Of a DNA stretch of 64,000 nt, positions 48,666 to 61,447 are shown one piece after another. Location of the stretch: positions 5,399,320 through 5,463,319 of the forward strand of contig NC_090179.1 in NCBI RefSeq assembly GCF_024679245.1. Direction: 5' to 3'. The position numbers were made by a program, and so were the translations under genes. A model generated the notes under the pieces. That model had not been told where the DNA came from. It made no database searches and saw only the letters and a list, made by a program, of their open reading frames with translations. How positions within the stretch are numbered: position 1 is the stretch's first letter; every line of letters starts with the position of its first letter. This stretch comes from Pseudorasbora parva. Taxonomy: Eukaryota > Chordata > Actinopteri > Cypriniformes > Gobionidae.

Positions 48666-50180
48666 GTTCATAATACAATATAATTGTGTGACCTCGTTTC
48701 TGATATTATGTGTTGTAGCACGATAATCTGCTCTTTGCTTCCTTTGCCAGTGAACAGAAGTGCTCATTCAATCCTGTGCCTAGTTCACAACAAAGGAATT
48801 TTTAGATTCAAAATTGTAGAAGACAAAGATAGAAGACAACATTACATTGAAGATAACATAAAGCTGGGGTAAGGTCTTTCTGGTAACCAATGTTGATATT
48901 TCAAATCACAAAAACAAACACACCCCTATTTTGATAGCTCTGCCCCACACATATGTAACCAATGGAGATCGCCGTCCGCAACTAGCGGCCATCTTGTCAC
49001 AGGCAGCTTTGCTCACTCGTAACCAGCGTTGGGAGTAACGCATTACAAAAGTAATACATTACAGTAACTTATTACTTTTTGATGTAACGCAGTAGTGTAA
49101 GGCATTACTAATGAATTTTCAGTAATATTTTACTCGGTACATTTTCAGTAACGCTTGCGACGATGATCCGATCGTCGCAGCAGGAGTCAGATCTTGAGCT
49201 GTCAGATGATCGCGAAAGATTTGGTTTCAAAGTGAAATGTAAAAGCGCCTAATAAAGGGAGTTTGCAGAGGTGGGTAGTAACGAATTACATTTACTTCGT
49301 TACATTTACTTGAGTAAATTTTTTGGGTAACTTGTACTTTTAGAGTATATTTAAAAATGGGTACTTTTACTTTTACTCAAGTACATTTCTTGTGAAAAAA
49401 CTGTACTTTTACTTCGTTACATTCGGTGGCGTTCCTCCGCTACTGTCAATGGTGATAATTAATTATATATTTTAAAATAAGTTATGACTTGTTCGCAAGT
49501 CTCGCGAAACGTTGGAGAGTCTGCTTCGCGAGAGGTGGATATTGTCACCCGCATAAAATAAGCGCGCGTTTAGTCAGAAGATGATGGCCGAAGCAGAGGG
49601 AGATGTGTGAGCTACGGCAGATCACCCGTACGTGGCCTCAAGTTCAGCCTGTTTTCAGTCAGAGATGTCAAAAAGAACAGTTTCATAATTTAATGCATGC
49701 TGTGTTCACCAAAACGAACTGACATCTCAGCATACAATAATTCCAGCTCCAACCTGAAAAAACAGCGGTAAGTGTAACAATGATGCCTATATTTGAACAC
49801 TATTAATGGTATTTGGTAACTATGGGCACTTTTCCTTTATTGTAATACACACTGTCCGAGTGTTTTCCTCATATGCGCCCTTGTGCAAGCATTGACAAAT
49901 CGTTTGAATCCTCCGAACACACGTCCACAAACAAACGTTCACATCTGCACATTTACATATCTTTTTTTTTCTCACAAAACGAGCAACCTCATTGGCAAAA
50001 TGTACCTGTGGCAATGTTTTTGCAAACCACAAAATACGCACCAATACACACTGCAGGAATTCCAACAGAAATGAACACTATAGGCAGAAAAACTGCATTT
50101 TTTTAGTCTGGTTTGTAAACTAAAACATTTTGAATTTTGCGTCACAGCTCCATGTTCTGCTTTTCTGATTCACCAGACTT

Positions 50181-50258
50181 GCTCGATAGCTCAGCTGATA
50201 CAGATTTGTATTTACAATGCGAAAAGCTTGAGAACGAACCCCATGAAGAACGAGTCAT
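50181..50258 (+). repeat. tRNA-like / SINE-like fragment
   Basis: CTCGATAGCTCAGCTGATAC resembles a pol III A box (TAGCTCAGCTG) and GAACGAACCCC resembles a decayed B box 40 bases later. The T-arm does not pair, so this is not an intact tRNA gene. Confidence 0.3.
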
Positions 50259-50756
50259 GATAAAAGAGCTCAAAGACAAGTTCTAAACACAAGCTAAAAA
50301 TACATGGACACAATTTTATTTTTGTCACATTTGCTGTTGTTAACACTTTCGGGTAGGTTTAGTGTGGGTGTACGTTAAAAACACAACGTAACAAAACATG
50401 TCAGATTCACGCAAATCTGTTCTGGAAAAAAATAAGCTTTTAGCGCCACCCAGTGGACATTTCACTTTGAAACTGTCGCAATATGTACATATTGGTACAT
50501 ACTTTGTGGTTTGCAAAAACGTTGCCATAGGTACTGATGAGATCAGGCTAAAAACGAAACAAATTGAATAGCCTAATGTGACATTTTGCATTTATACACA
50601 TATCCGGACAGACAACAGTCTGCAGTATATACATACATTTAAAAATGGGACTGTATTTTTAAGAATGCATATACTTATAAAAATATAAGAACAAAGTATG
50701 TTTTAAAAAGAGCTGTGGTTAGCCCAGCACACCATTAATTTACACGGTTTAACCAT

Positions 50757-50887
<131 letters not shown>

Positions 50888-52256
50888 AGGTGTGTGAAAG
50901 CTCTCTAAGTAGTCTGAAATTCAGGGTTTTTGGATCTTATCAATCAGATCGAAAGTAACTAGTAACTAAGTACTTGAGTAGTTTTTTCATCTAATACTTT
51001 TTTACTCTTACTCAAGTAACTATTACGATTGTTACTTTTACTTTTACTTGAGTAAATATTTCCGTAAGTACTTGTACTTTTACTTGAGTAAAGATTTTGG
51101 CTACTCTACCCACCTCTGGGAGTTTGTCATTGTGTTGTGTTTTTCATTAAGAACAATAGGCTAATTTTAAACCGAAACTAAAATCTGCTTGGCCGCACAG
51201 AGCACGCATTTACTGACGAGCTGTCATTTCCGGTGTGCGCGCACTGGCGCGTTTTCAGTTCATATGGAAGCATAACTTTCATAGGAATTTATTGAAAGCA
51301 CTCGCTTGGCATCCGCTCCTGTTAATAATGTCTGAGCGGCAGTGGGCATGTTCCTGTTATTACTGGATGCGCATTGCTTAGTTTATCACAGATAAGGACA
51401 AGAACGTAGGCTAATAGTCAAATGTAAATGCTGTCGAATGCAACCTTTGTCTAAAACCGAAATTCTATCGATGTCGCAACAATAAGAAAAGAACAAATGC
51501 GCATATTGTTATAACTTAGAGTTTACACACAGTTCTGTTGTGTCTATGAACAGAAGCTATTCCCAGATAATCACTTTACCTCTACAATACTTATAACAGA
51601 TTGGATCGTTTGTGATTCTATTTGTCATGATTTCTTGCATTGTCTTGAGCCAATTCTCTATTGTTAGCCTGATACCCCACAGTCATTATGGTTCATCATA
51701 TCACCTTCTGGATGTAAAATGCTCTCTGGTAGCCTACATCTTAGACTGTTAAGAGCTACTTCTGTAGTTATTTTGGTGAAAGTAACTCAAAAGTAATACA
51801 GGAGTAATGTAACGCATTACAATTCTGAGACAGTAATATTGTAATGTAAAGAATTACTTTTAAATAGCAGTAATAAGTAATCTATAATATATTACAGTTT
51901 GGAAGTAACTTGCACAACACTGCTCGTAACAGTGTGTTTTAATGGTGCATGTACTTTTAAATAACCATAACTTGCTCAAATTTCAACCGATTTCCAAACT
52001 GTTTTGTTTGTTATAAACGTCAGAGATGTAGTTATGACACTACATACTTATGAATAATTATAACCATGGACTTCAATATTTAAGTAACGTTGAACTGAAC
52101 AGATAGGTGCAATGAATACACACACACACACACACACAAGGTATTTATGTTAAATCAATATATAGGCTACTAAAACTGTGTAAAATATTATATATATATA
52201 TAATATTTTACACCATATATATAGTTATATATATAGCTATCTCTGGAAAAAAAATT

Positions 52257-52258
<2 letters not shown>

Positions 52259-52320
<62 letters not shown>
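52259..52320. repeat. (AT)n microsatellite
   Basis: About 30 AT units. Shorter AT runs lie at 52192-52235 and CA runs at 52118-52138 and 52340-52356. Confidence 0.93.
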
Positions 52321-52322
<2 letters not shown>

Positions 52323-52427
52323 TTTGATTTTTTATTCCATACACACACACACACACTTTATAATAAGAATATCACTATTATAATAAAATAATTTGTATTT
52401 AAAAAAAAACAAAACATGCAAACTAAG

Positions 52428-53346
52428 TAGGGATGTGCTGATATAAATTTTTCATGTTGCGATTAATTGATGAAGTTTTATCACGATATACGATATTATC
52501 ACGATATTGAAATAAGTTGCAAAAAAAAAGGGTTGCCATAGCATAACAGCTTTAAGAACTATTTGTAATAACAAAAATAACTGAATGTTTAAATACAATA
52601 ATGCACCAAAAATATATACAGCTCTGGAAAAAAAAAATTAAGAGACCCCTCATTGAGAAATCAATGTTAAGTGGTCTCTTGATCTTTTTCAGAGCTGTAA
52701 AAGTACAATTTTCAAACAGATTAAAGTGCAAAAGAATTAGGCTATAAAGAACAACAGGTAGGCTTACAAATTACAATAAGGTCTCATTAGTTAATGCATT
52801 CACTAAGATTGAGCAACATCTACATTTGGTACAGAAAGTATAATGTTTTTGTTAATGTTAGTTAAGAAATACTGATCATTGTTAGTTTTATCTTAGGTCC
52901 ATTAAAAGTTATTTTGATTTTAATGTTATTAAACAGTAACTAAGAAATTAACATAGAATGATTAATTCTTTATAAGTATTTTTCATTGTCAGTTTGGTGA
53001 ATAATGAATTAACATGTTCACTAATGAAGTCGGATGTCTCAAAGTTTTACTGAACAATAACAAATAATTAGAACAGTTCTAATTATTAGGGTATGTTGTA
53101 GTCCAGATTAAAACATAAAAATGTTTAAATTTGAAAATAAATAGCCTATTAAGTCTTTAAGTATTAAGTATTTGGTGCTGTGATGAACAACATTGAGATT
53201 AGAGGGCAAAGTAATCTTGAGTGCAGTATAAACAAAATTATAAAGTGTTAATAAATTATTATTTACGATATTTTAAAGTGCCCACGATAACAATATCGTG
53301 TATTCATTATCGTGATAAATCGCATTATCGAAAATCGGCACGTCTA
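52428..53346. mobile_element. hAT-type element with 8-bp duplication AAACTAAG
   Basis: Exact duplication at 52420-52427 and 53347-53354. Ends are TAGGGATGTGCTGAT and ATCGGCACGTCTA, imperfectly inverted. Subterminal ATCACGATAT/ATCGTGATAA words are inverted. Contains the small palindrome at 52617-52700. Confidence 0.82.
52617..52700. repeat. Small perfect-type palindrome, MITE
   Basis: TACAGCTCTGGAAAAAA at the left pairs with TTTTTCAGAGCTGTA at the right. Inner GAGACC...CTTAACATTG arms are complementary around AGAAATCAATG. Related to the half copy at 42034. Confidence 0.75.
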
Positions 53347-54377
53347 AAACTAAGTTTATTTTAACTTTAAAAATGCAATTTACTAGGATTTTTCCCCCTA
53401 CATTTCAATGTGCCTACTTCAGAGATCACTTTACCACCTAATTTTGCCTACCATCAAATGCCTTACCTCTTTAGAAAGCTGAGACCCTGTAGTTCCTTAG
53501 GATACAAGGACTTAGGATTTTTTTTACACAAGCTTCACGATTAAGTCGTTTATCCAAACGAAATGCTGCAATTTCAACGTGTTAACGCATCCAGATTTGT
53601 AGCCATGTTAATAACGTTTGTAAGAAACCAAACCATTTGTAAATCCGTCAAATTTTAAGCGAGATAAGAGTATTTATGTTCGTACAGATCACTCAGCTTA
53701 CATCAGGTTCCACAGAGCCCGACGGAAAGCTTGCCTGTGACAAGATGGCCGCCGGTGATGATGGTGACTCCGCCGTAAGACATCTAGCCTTTATTATGGA
53801 TATCTATGGTGTTACTAACCCAGGTCGAATGTTCAATGAAAAAGTCACCCCTTCCATCACAAAAACACAGACAGGTCTCTTGAACAACTCGATCACGAGC
53901 ACTACAGACCAACTAACAAACATATTACAGTTATGACAAGATTAGAGGGATATCGATCACAAAATGAGGAAACAAACATATCAGGAATATATTATCTGAC
54001 TTGTCGGACATATTTTGGGAGCTGACGCTTGAAACAGACAGTGAGGAGGTTTAGATGCTCCAGTCTTTTACGGTGTGGAAATGAATGGGTCTTTATCTTC
54101 AATGAAGTGAACGACAATATGATCACAAATGGACAAACAAGCGAACATGGCACACGAGTGTATTCAAGCAAAAGCCATAATAAAAGATTCAAGAATTTTC
54201 ATCCCTGAAAACAAAATGAAAGGAACTGTATGTGTCACGGATCTGCTGGGCTCCTCCTCTTTGCTCTTTCCTGTTCATTACATCTCCCCTACAGGTGATG
54301 GAGCACAGGTGTGGTGTGGTGTGCTTGTGATTGCCTCCAGGATCGTGTGTGATTGATTTCAGTATCTTGGGCTTTAA

Positions 54378-55651
54378 AGGGATCCCATGGTGTTGAGACT
54401 TGTATGGCTTAATATAACATAAATGATGTCTCTTACTGAATTATGTAGTAGAAAACCCATGAAAGATCTACGTTATTTAAAAAATCGATTTTATATTTGG
54501 ACCATGGGCGGCGCCATCTTGTTTGCGTTCTAGGTTGATGACGTAGATTGGTTGAACTCCTCAATCAGCTGGCATTACCCGTAGCTATTTTTACCACAAC
54601 GCAACTCGAAAATTGTTTCAGAGTTAAACAAAACCAATGAACTGCTTTGTAATTGTACTTAAAACACACTCAAACATACATGTGCACACAAACTCTCTCT
54701 CTCTCACAGACTCACACACACCCCAACAGATCAGCGCGAACACACACACACACGCACTGCGTGCGCGCATACATAACCCTGAATCCCTGTGTTGATATCA
54801 TAGATAGACTTTTGATATGCAGTAGATTAACTGTAATGCCTAATGTATCCAGCAGAGGGAAATATCTATGTAGGACGATGGGGTAACGTGAGGAAGAGAG
54901 GCAGGATGTTTTGGTGATGATGCATGGGATTGGTTTGTGCATTAAAGTTTGAGCACGCTCAGTGAATTAACCTCAATCTTTTAACTTTCATTTTTAAGAC
55001 ACAAATAACATTCCCTACTTTTGTTCACTAATACAACTTGAAGGAGTGAATGAAGACGAGTGTGTGAAGTCGGACAGCTGTTGTGTGTAAATCGGCTGTA
55101 CACTCGTTATTGCGGTGCAACGTGAGACTGAATGACTGCACTCGAACATGTCCACTATGGTGTCGGACACCACTACAAATGGCCGTCCCTTCAAATAATG
55201 CCCTATTTCAGGGTATAGGGGTCGATTTCAGATTCAGCCCCTGTCGTGGAGACTGAGCAGCCCAACATCTCGATTGAGACAGCGCAGTCTGTCAGGTGTG
55301 TGCCCGCCCGCCGATCTGTTTGTGACTTGTGTAGGTGAGTTTGTGTGCACATGTATGTTTGAGTGTGTTTTAAGTACAATTACAAAGCAGTTCATTGGTT
55401 TTGTTTAACTCTGAAACAATTTTCGAGTTGCGTTGTGGTAAAAATAGCTACGGGTAATGCCAGCTGATTGAGGAGTGCAACCAATCTACGTCATCAACCT
55501 AGAACGCAAATAAAATGGCGCCACCCATAGTCCAAATATAAAATCGATTTTTTAGACGTAGATCTTTCATGGGTTTTCTACTACATATTTCAGTAAGAGA
55601 CATCATTAATGTTATATTAAGCCATACAAGTCTCAACACCAGGGGATCCCT
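54378..55651. mobile_element. TTAA-flanked foldback element
   Basis: TTAA at 54374-54377 and 55652-55655. Ends AGGGATCCCATGGTGTTGAG and its complement. The arms also share ATCTACG, ATGACGTAGATTGGTTG and CAATCAGCTGGCATTACCC. 1.27 kb, no ORF of interest. Confidence 0.85.
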
Positions 55652-56718
55652 TTAAAGATCTCTCCAGAGCTGGTTGAAGAGTCCGCCGCTTCTCCTTCTC
55701 TCCCGCACCGTTTTGACATTTTTGTTTCCTTTTGCATGACACTTCATATCGCTTGTTGCATACATGTTTTATGGTAACACTTTACAATAACAGGACATCA
55801 ATAATCATGTATTAATACATGAATTAATAGTTATAAATGAGTCATAAATGAGGAGCTATCCGGAACTAAGACATGAGTCATAATGATTAATGCATGAATA
55901 CAGCAGCATTAATACATGTTAGTACATGTTTGGTAATTAATGCATTAATTAACAAGTATGGGTAAACTAAATCAAACAGGTTCCTTAAAATAAATAAGAA
56001 GTACTCTGACTTTTAATTAAACATGTGATTTAATACTGTCATAATTTAAACTGTAAACTGTATTCAAATCTCCCATCTGCAGCTTTGTGACAAATAACAT
56101 GATTTATTTAGCCATCAATTTCACATATTTGTCTAATCAAACGTGGAAAATAGACTAATAACTACCACTAATAATTTTCATTTGATATAAACCGTTTTCT
56201 GATTGTTATAGTTCAATTACATTTAGTCATAGCTATAGTTTCTTCCAGGAACTACAGTATGTTTGGTTTGTTTCTGGTGGGACATTCATTGAGACAGGGG
56301 TAGCTGCAGCTTGGAGTAATGGTAAGAGGTAGGGGCCATAGACATAATATACGTAGACGCCCCATGATGTGCTGGAGCGTGATCCAGCCTCGCCGCCATA
56401 TAGGTTGGGTCTCTCCACTCAACGCTAGCATTCAGAGTCTACGGAGAGCAAACAATTATGCCCGTATTTTGTGCAGCTTACGGTTGCAATAACGCAATAT
56501 TGATACCAGATCGCATGGGATTACATTTCACAAGTAAGATTGAACAATAATTTAGGTTATTTTACAATTTATACATCATTATCATTTCATGCTTGTGTTA
56601 TTTGTGGTGTCTGTATTTCACAAAGTAAGTGTAACAGAGGCCAGCTAGTAGTAGTTGCTGTGCGAGTAAACCTCACTCCTCTGACCTCAAGAGATGCTCT
56701 AGCGACTGACGCTAGAGG

Positions 56719-56797
56719 TTGCAGCCTTTAGCCGCCTTGTTAAAGTGTCTGACTCTCATGCCGGCAGACCCGGGTTTGAGTCCCGGTCCGAACAGGA
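56719..56797 (+). repeat. tRNA-derived SINE-like fragment
   Basis: CTCTCATGCCGGCAGACCCG followed by a perfect 5-bp T-arm (CCGGG-TTTGAGT-CCCGG). This resembles the 3' half of a Glu-type tRNA. The 5' half (A box) is weak. A preceding tract of non-tRNA sequence and the following GAGGGGTTACA suggest a SINE head rather than a working tRNA gene. Confidence 0.4.
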
Positions 56798-57047
56798 GGG
56801 GTTACATAAGGCTGCACCACATCGCAAAATGAACTACCCTGGAGTTACAGAGGGCAAGCATACGCAAGAAGCTGTGCAAAACAGTTCTTTTTAAAGGATT
56901 TTAGCTCCCCAGTCCCAGTTGCCTGACAGGGTAATGTAAGATGCTGGAATGACCTGGAGTTATAACGTTTACTTTAGGCCTTTACAAAAATAATAATTCT
57001 GAGCTGGTACAGTATATATGGGACCTTGTATGTATATGTGTTATAGA

Positions 57048-57080
57048 AGGTGTGTGTGTGTAGGTGTGTGTGTGTGTGTG

Positions 57081-57130
<50 letters not shown>
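57048..57130. repeat. (TG)n microsatellite
   Basis: Interrupted TG tract with two TAGG breaks, then about 25 continuous units ending in GAGAGAG. Confidence 0.92.
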
Positions 57131-57137
<7 letters not shown>

Positions 57138-59302
57138 AATAAATTCAAGTGAAAAATCAAATTGATTTCTTTATTAAAATATAAAATTCATTCATTTATA
57201 CATTTATCAATATGTCATAGTCTACCATATGTCTTAGTTAAAGCTCGTAATACGAAGTCTTTCTACATGAAAGCAGAATTTTTCAATGTGTGACAGCGTC
57301 CTGTATCATAACCAAGTCTCTGCAGTTTGTAACAAACCAAACCGTGTGAAAATCCGGTAAAAACTCGGGGAGTTATGATCATTGTAGTTGAGAATACATC
57401 TTTCTCAGTAGAAATAAATGCAGGGGGCGGTGCATTGGGGACCCATCCAAGACGGCGCCGCGCTGATACGTCCGCTCCAATAGAGGGAATTCATCGACGT
57501 CACTTTCCCGCCGCAACACGCCCCCTCAGCCGGGGCTGAGTGGCAGAAGAGCTGCTGCATTAATGGAATTAATGGAGGAAAACACGAGTAGAGCAAACGA
57601 TCCTTACAACTTACCAAAGATTCAGTGATCCATGGATAATGATATGCAGCCAGGAATCGTGTTTTCCTGACATTTTTAGGAGCCTGATTTCGATATGAAT
57701 GTTTTTAACTGTCATTTATCACATTATTCGAGTGACTCCCACATGTGGATGGGTCAGTCTTTTGAAGCGTGTAGTGGTGGTAATATACTTTATATTCACT
57801 AAAAGCTGTCACTTATTCAATAATCTCACTTACAGAGGATTGACCTTGACACTCAGCACCTCAAACACCCGAGCGAGAGGTGAGTGATTCCAAATTCAAC
57901 ACCTGTGATTGATTGGTCAACTGCATTGAAGATATCTACAAACATGTCTGTGATTGGCTATGTTACTCACCGAGGCGAAAAAACGTTGGAAATGTAATAA
58001 ATTCACGTGTGCAAATACAGATACACACCGAATCTTTTGCTAGCTCCTTTTTGCTGATAATATGCAATTATTACAAATTCTTACGGAGGATTACATATCC
58101 TAGACAAGCAGTTATGGGTAGCTTTTCACTCTAAAAGCAGAAGAAGCTGCAGGTGGCAGTGGTTTGAGTGAGAAAATTACACGCTATTATCAAGTCCGTC
58201 TCATATCCGGAACAGCGATGTCCATTGGGTCCGTGGATGAGCCTCCCCCTATCCCCCTTCTGGCGCCGGGCCACACATTTTGTGTGTTTTCGCTGCATTC
58301 GTGCTGTAAACCAGTGCTGCCTCTTAGTCTTTTGCCACTCAATGGGGCGTAATCACAGTCGCTCCAGCTGACAGTGACGTCACGTGCATTCCCTCAATAG
58401 GCAGCGTCAGTCTACGAGGCGTCTACGTATATATAGTCTATGGTAGGGGCATAGGGTAGGGGCGTGTCAGGAGGTAGGGGGCGTGGTTAGAGGTTTCCCA
58501 TTGGTCAAAGGAGCTTCCTCCTGGCAACTGCGTTGGCCAATCAGCAGTAACCATAGTTTTACTATCATATGAATCAGTGGAGGAATGAGTTTTGACTGAG
58601 AATACAAGCCTTTGATGACAAATTCAACTGATGTTTTAAAAAACTTAATTTTAAAGGTGTACTATGCAGCTTTCGTCCACTGGAGGGCGCCTATTCAAAA
58701 CAAATCGTAGTTTGATGACGCAAAGTGTGAGCGCAGGTAGAGAGAGTTTAGAGGTTCTAAATTCTAATACTAGGAATTTTAGGAATATCTTTTTTAAAGT
58801 CAGTCCAAAATGAAATAGAAAAAGGGTAATACAAAAATAAATGTTTAATATTCAAGTTTTTTAATGATTGATCCTAAAAAAGTCATCGCAGTGGCGATGA
58901 CGTCACGTAACCCGCGCCATAGAGAAGGTTTCGAAGGTAACGTACTTTTGAATGTATTCTTAATATCATTATTGCTTTTTTACAGTGAAAGAAATTTATT
59001 TTGTCTTGTATAATTATTGGTGTAATTATAGCGATTCAGTTTATGGCTCGCTTTTATGCGGATCAGGAAGCTTTTCGCGTCCTGATCATAGACTGTAAAA
59101 AGACGAGAAGACCTCACGGCACGCCCCATTCCTTTCCGACCTCATTGCACGCCCATTGCTTCCGTCTGCAGTTACCTCTACTTGCATTCATTAGTGGCGC
59201 TCTCGGTGCTCCTAGCGTGTTAGTTGTGTTCCTTCTGTTAAATGCTGGCATTTTATCAAATAATAATGTCGACTGCTTTGGTTAACCGAAATAATAATTT
59301 AA

Positions 59303-60475
59303 AGGGGGGGTGAAACACTCAGTTTCAGTCAATCTCATGTCAATCTTGAGTACCTATAGAGTAGTATTGCATCCTTCATATCTCCGAAAAGTCTTTAGTT
59401 TTATCATATTTATAAAAGAAATATGGGCTGTACCGAGTCTTTCCGGAAAAAACCGAGCGCCTGGAGGCGTATCGTGTGGGCGGAGCTAAAGAATGGCAAG
59501 CGCGCAAAGCGGTGACGTCCTCAAGCATGGAGAAACCCATCGCTATCTCAACTAATACAGATAATGATCCACAATCAAATCTGAGGCTGAAATAAATTGA
59601 ACAGGAGAAACGGCAACATCAGGACGTCCGTCTCTGTGGTATGGACTGTATTTAGGGGCCTTTGTGTGCAGTTTATGAGGACATGATTCGGTTTATGGAC
59701 TATTGTATGTGACTAGACTTTAGAGGTAGCAAGCAAAACGGTTTTGCACGTCAGAGTCAGAATAGTGTAACGTTATACAGAACAACAATGGAGTAACCGT
59801 TAGCGCATTTGAATGACGAAGCACGCGATCGTATCGTTTACTGATGTTTACTCATGCGACGGTAGCCAATAGCAGAGACATTTGAAGTTGATTTACTCAC
59901 CGGCATCTTCCAAAGCAGGACCGCTCTGTCAAAAACACACTTCTTTGGTATGATTTGGTGAAGTCCTGTGACAGCAGTGACCGTGGAAATCCACTTTGCG
60001 ACGCGACTGAAGCGATGCCTTGAAGCTTCCCGTCATTTCTGCGTTCAAATCGGTTCAAATGCAGCGCTGCCTTCCCGGAATGCTGTGCTGAAGCGTTGAA
60101 GTCGCGCGACGTCACCCATAGGAATAAAGTGGAGCGCGACAAGTGTTCACGGACGACTGGATCTGCACCTGAGAGACTGTTTACAGCGTGCATTTCCTCT
60201 CTCTCCCTCTAGTCACGCGCGCGTGAACCCTTCCGGGAGAAGAGCCCATACGGCCCATACAAGGACCTTCCGCTCTATTTAACGTCAAGTAGACCCATAC
60301 TCGAAAAAAACTCGCCGAAACTTGTGAGAAACCGGAAGGAGTATTTTTAACACAGAAATACTCCATCAAACGTCCAACATTAGTTTTTGAAACTTTGTCT
60401 ATGTTTAGGATGGGAATCCAAGTCTTTAAAGGTGTAAAAAGCTCAGTATGCATGAAACAGCATTTCACCCCCCCT
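59303..60475. mobile_element. TTAA-flanked element with poly-G/poly-C ends
   Basis: TTAA at 59299-59302 and 60476-60479. Ends are AGGGGGGGTGAAACA and its complement TTTCACCCCCCCT. Inner arms share CGGAAAAA/CCGGAAGG-type blocks weakly. No transposase. Confidence 0.78.
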
Positions 60476-60840
60476 TTAAGACAAGTTTGTATGATTGTTT
60501 TATTGGGATATTTCTGGAGGTATGTACAGTAATTAACTGTATTTTTTAATTGTTTAAATGTATATGATTCGATTAGCATTAGCCGGTGGATGTGCTCTGC
60601 TTTACATGTAAACGTGCCTTGTGTGTGTCTTTACAGGTATGTTTGGGCTTTATTTTAAATCCATATCAGTTTAATTATATAAATAAAATAACTAGCCTAC
60701 AAATACTTTGTATATTTTATTAATTTTGTAATTAATGAATTGTTAGTGCATCATAGTGTCATGACTTTACTTGAGGGGGCACATCATGATTAATTCATTA
60801 ATAACTAACCATACACTAACATCAACTCATAGCTTGTTAA

Positions 60841-61443
60841 AGGTCCCGTTCGTCGCGTGTTTTCGAAGCTTTGATTATGTTTACAGTGTGCAATATAACA
60901 TGATTTCATGTTTCGTGTGTGAAAAACACAGTATTTTTCACACAATTGACTTATCTGTACAGCACTGTTTTCTCTGTCCTAAAAACGGCCTGATGATTTC
61001 CTTGTTCTATGAAGTCCCTCCTTCAGAAACGCGTAACGAGTTCTGATTGGGCCAGCGCTTCCCGTGTTGTGATTGGACAGCAGCTTAGCGCACGTTGCCC
61101 GTAAAGGTCCCGCCTCTTACCATAACGGGGAGATGCAAGCGCTGAATGCGCGCTCTTCTCCACGGGCGAGAGCAACGAGACCACGCCCCCTATTTTGCGT
61201 GTTCTTGTGGGCTGAGGGTTAGTCAACAAACTGTTCTAGTGACGTCATTAACGCAGGAAGGGCAGCGGTGTAGTCCAAACCGGCCGTTCGCTGTAGGCTT
61301 TGAAAGGGAACTTCTGTTAAATAAAATATCTCGCTTGGCATTGATCTTTGAGCTTTATAATTTTACAGGTATTATTTATGCTCTAACAGCAACATTACAC
61401 ACTAACTAAAGTTTGAAAGATGGAATCGCGAAGAACGGGACCT
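60841..61443. mobile_element. TTAA-flanked MITE
   Basis: TTAA at 60837-60840 and 61444-61447. Ends AGGTCCCGTTCGTCGCG and CGCGAAGAACGGGACCT. Sits inside a larger AT-rich repeat: GCATCATAGTGTCATGACTT before it resembles GCATCATTGTGTCATGACTT after it. Confidence 0.85.
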
Positions 61444-61447
61444 TTAA

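Larger units (their letters stand above)
56335..58442. mobile_element. DNA element with inverted ends, hosting a SINE-like fragment and TG microsatellite
   Basis: Left end CCATAGACATAATATACGTA and GACGCC; right end GGCGTCTACGTATATATAGT and CTATGG, inverted copies. Just outside both ends is GGTAGGGG-type sequence. Contains a TG microsatellite at 57048-57130. A segment at 57310-57380 resembles the foldback arm near 51970. Confidence 0.65.

Noticed and set aside
53676..53936. 86-codon ORF starting MFVQITQLTSG
   Set aside because: It lies in the right arm of the foldback repeat (its DNA is complementary to 48980-49005), shows no family similarity and no splice context.
56719..56797. Functional tRNA gene
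   Set aside because: The 5' half does not form acceptor and D arms and no A box of normal quality is present; listed instead as a SINE-like fragment.
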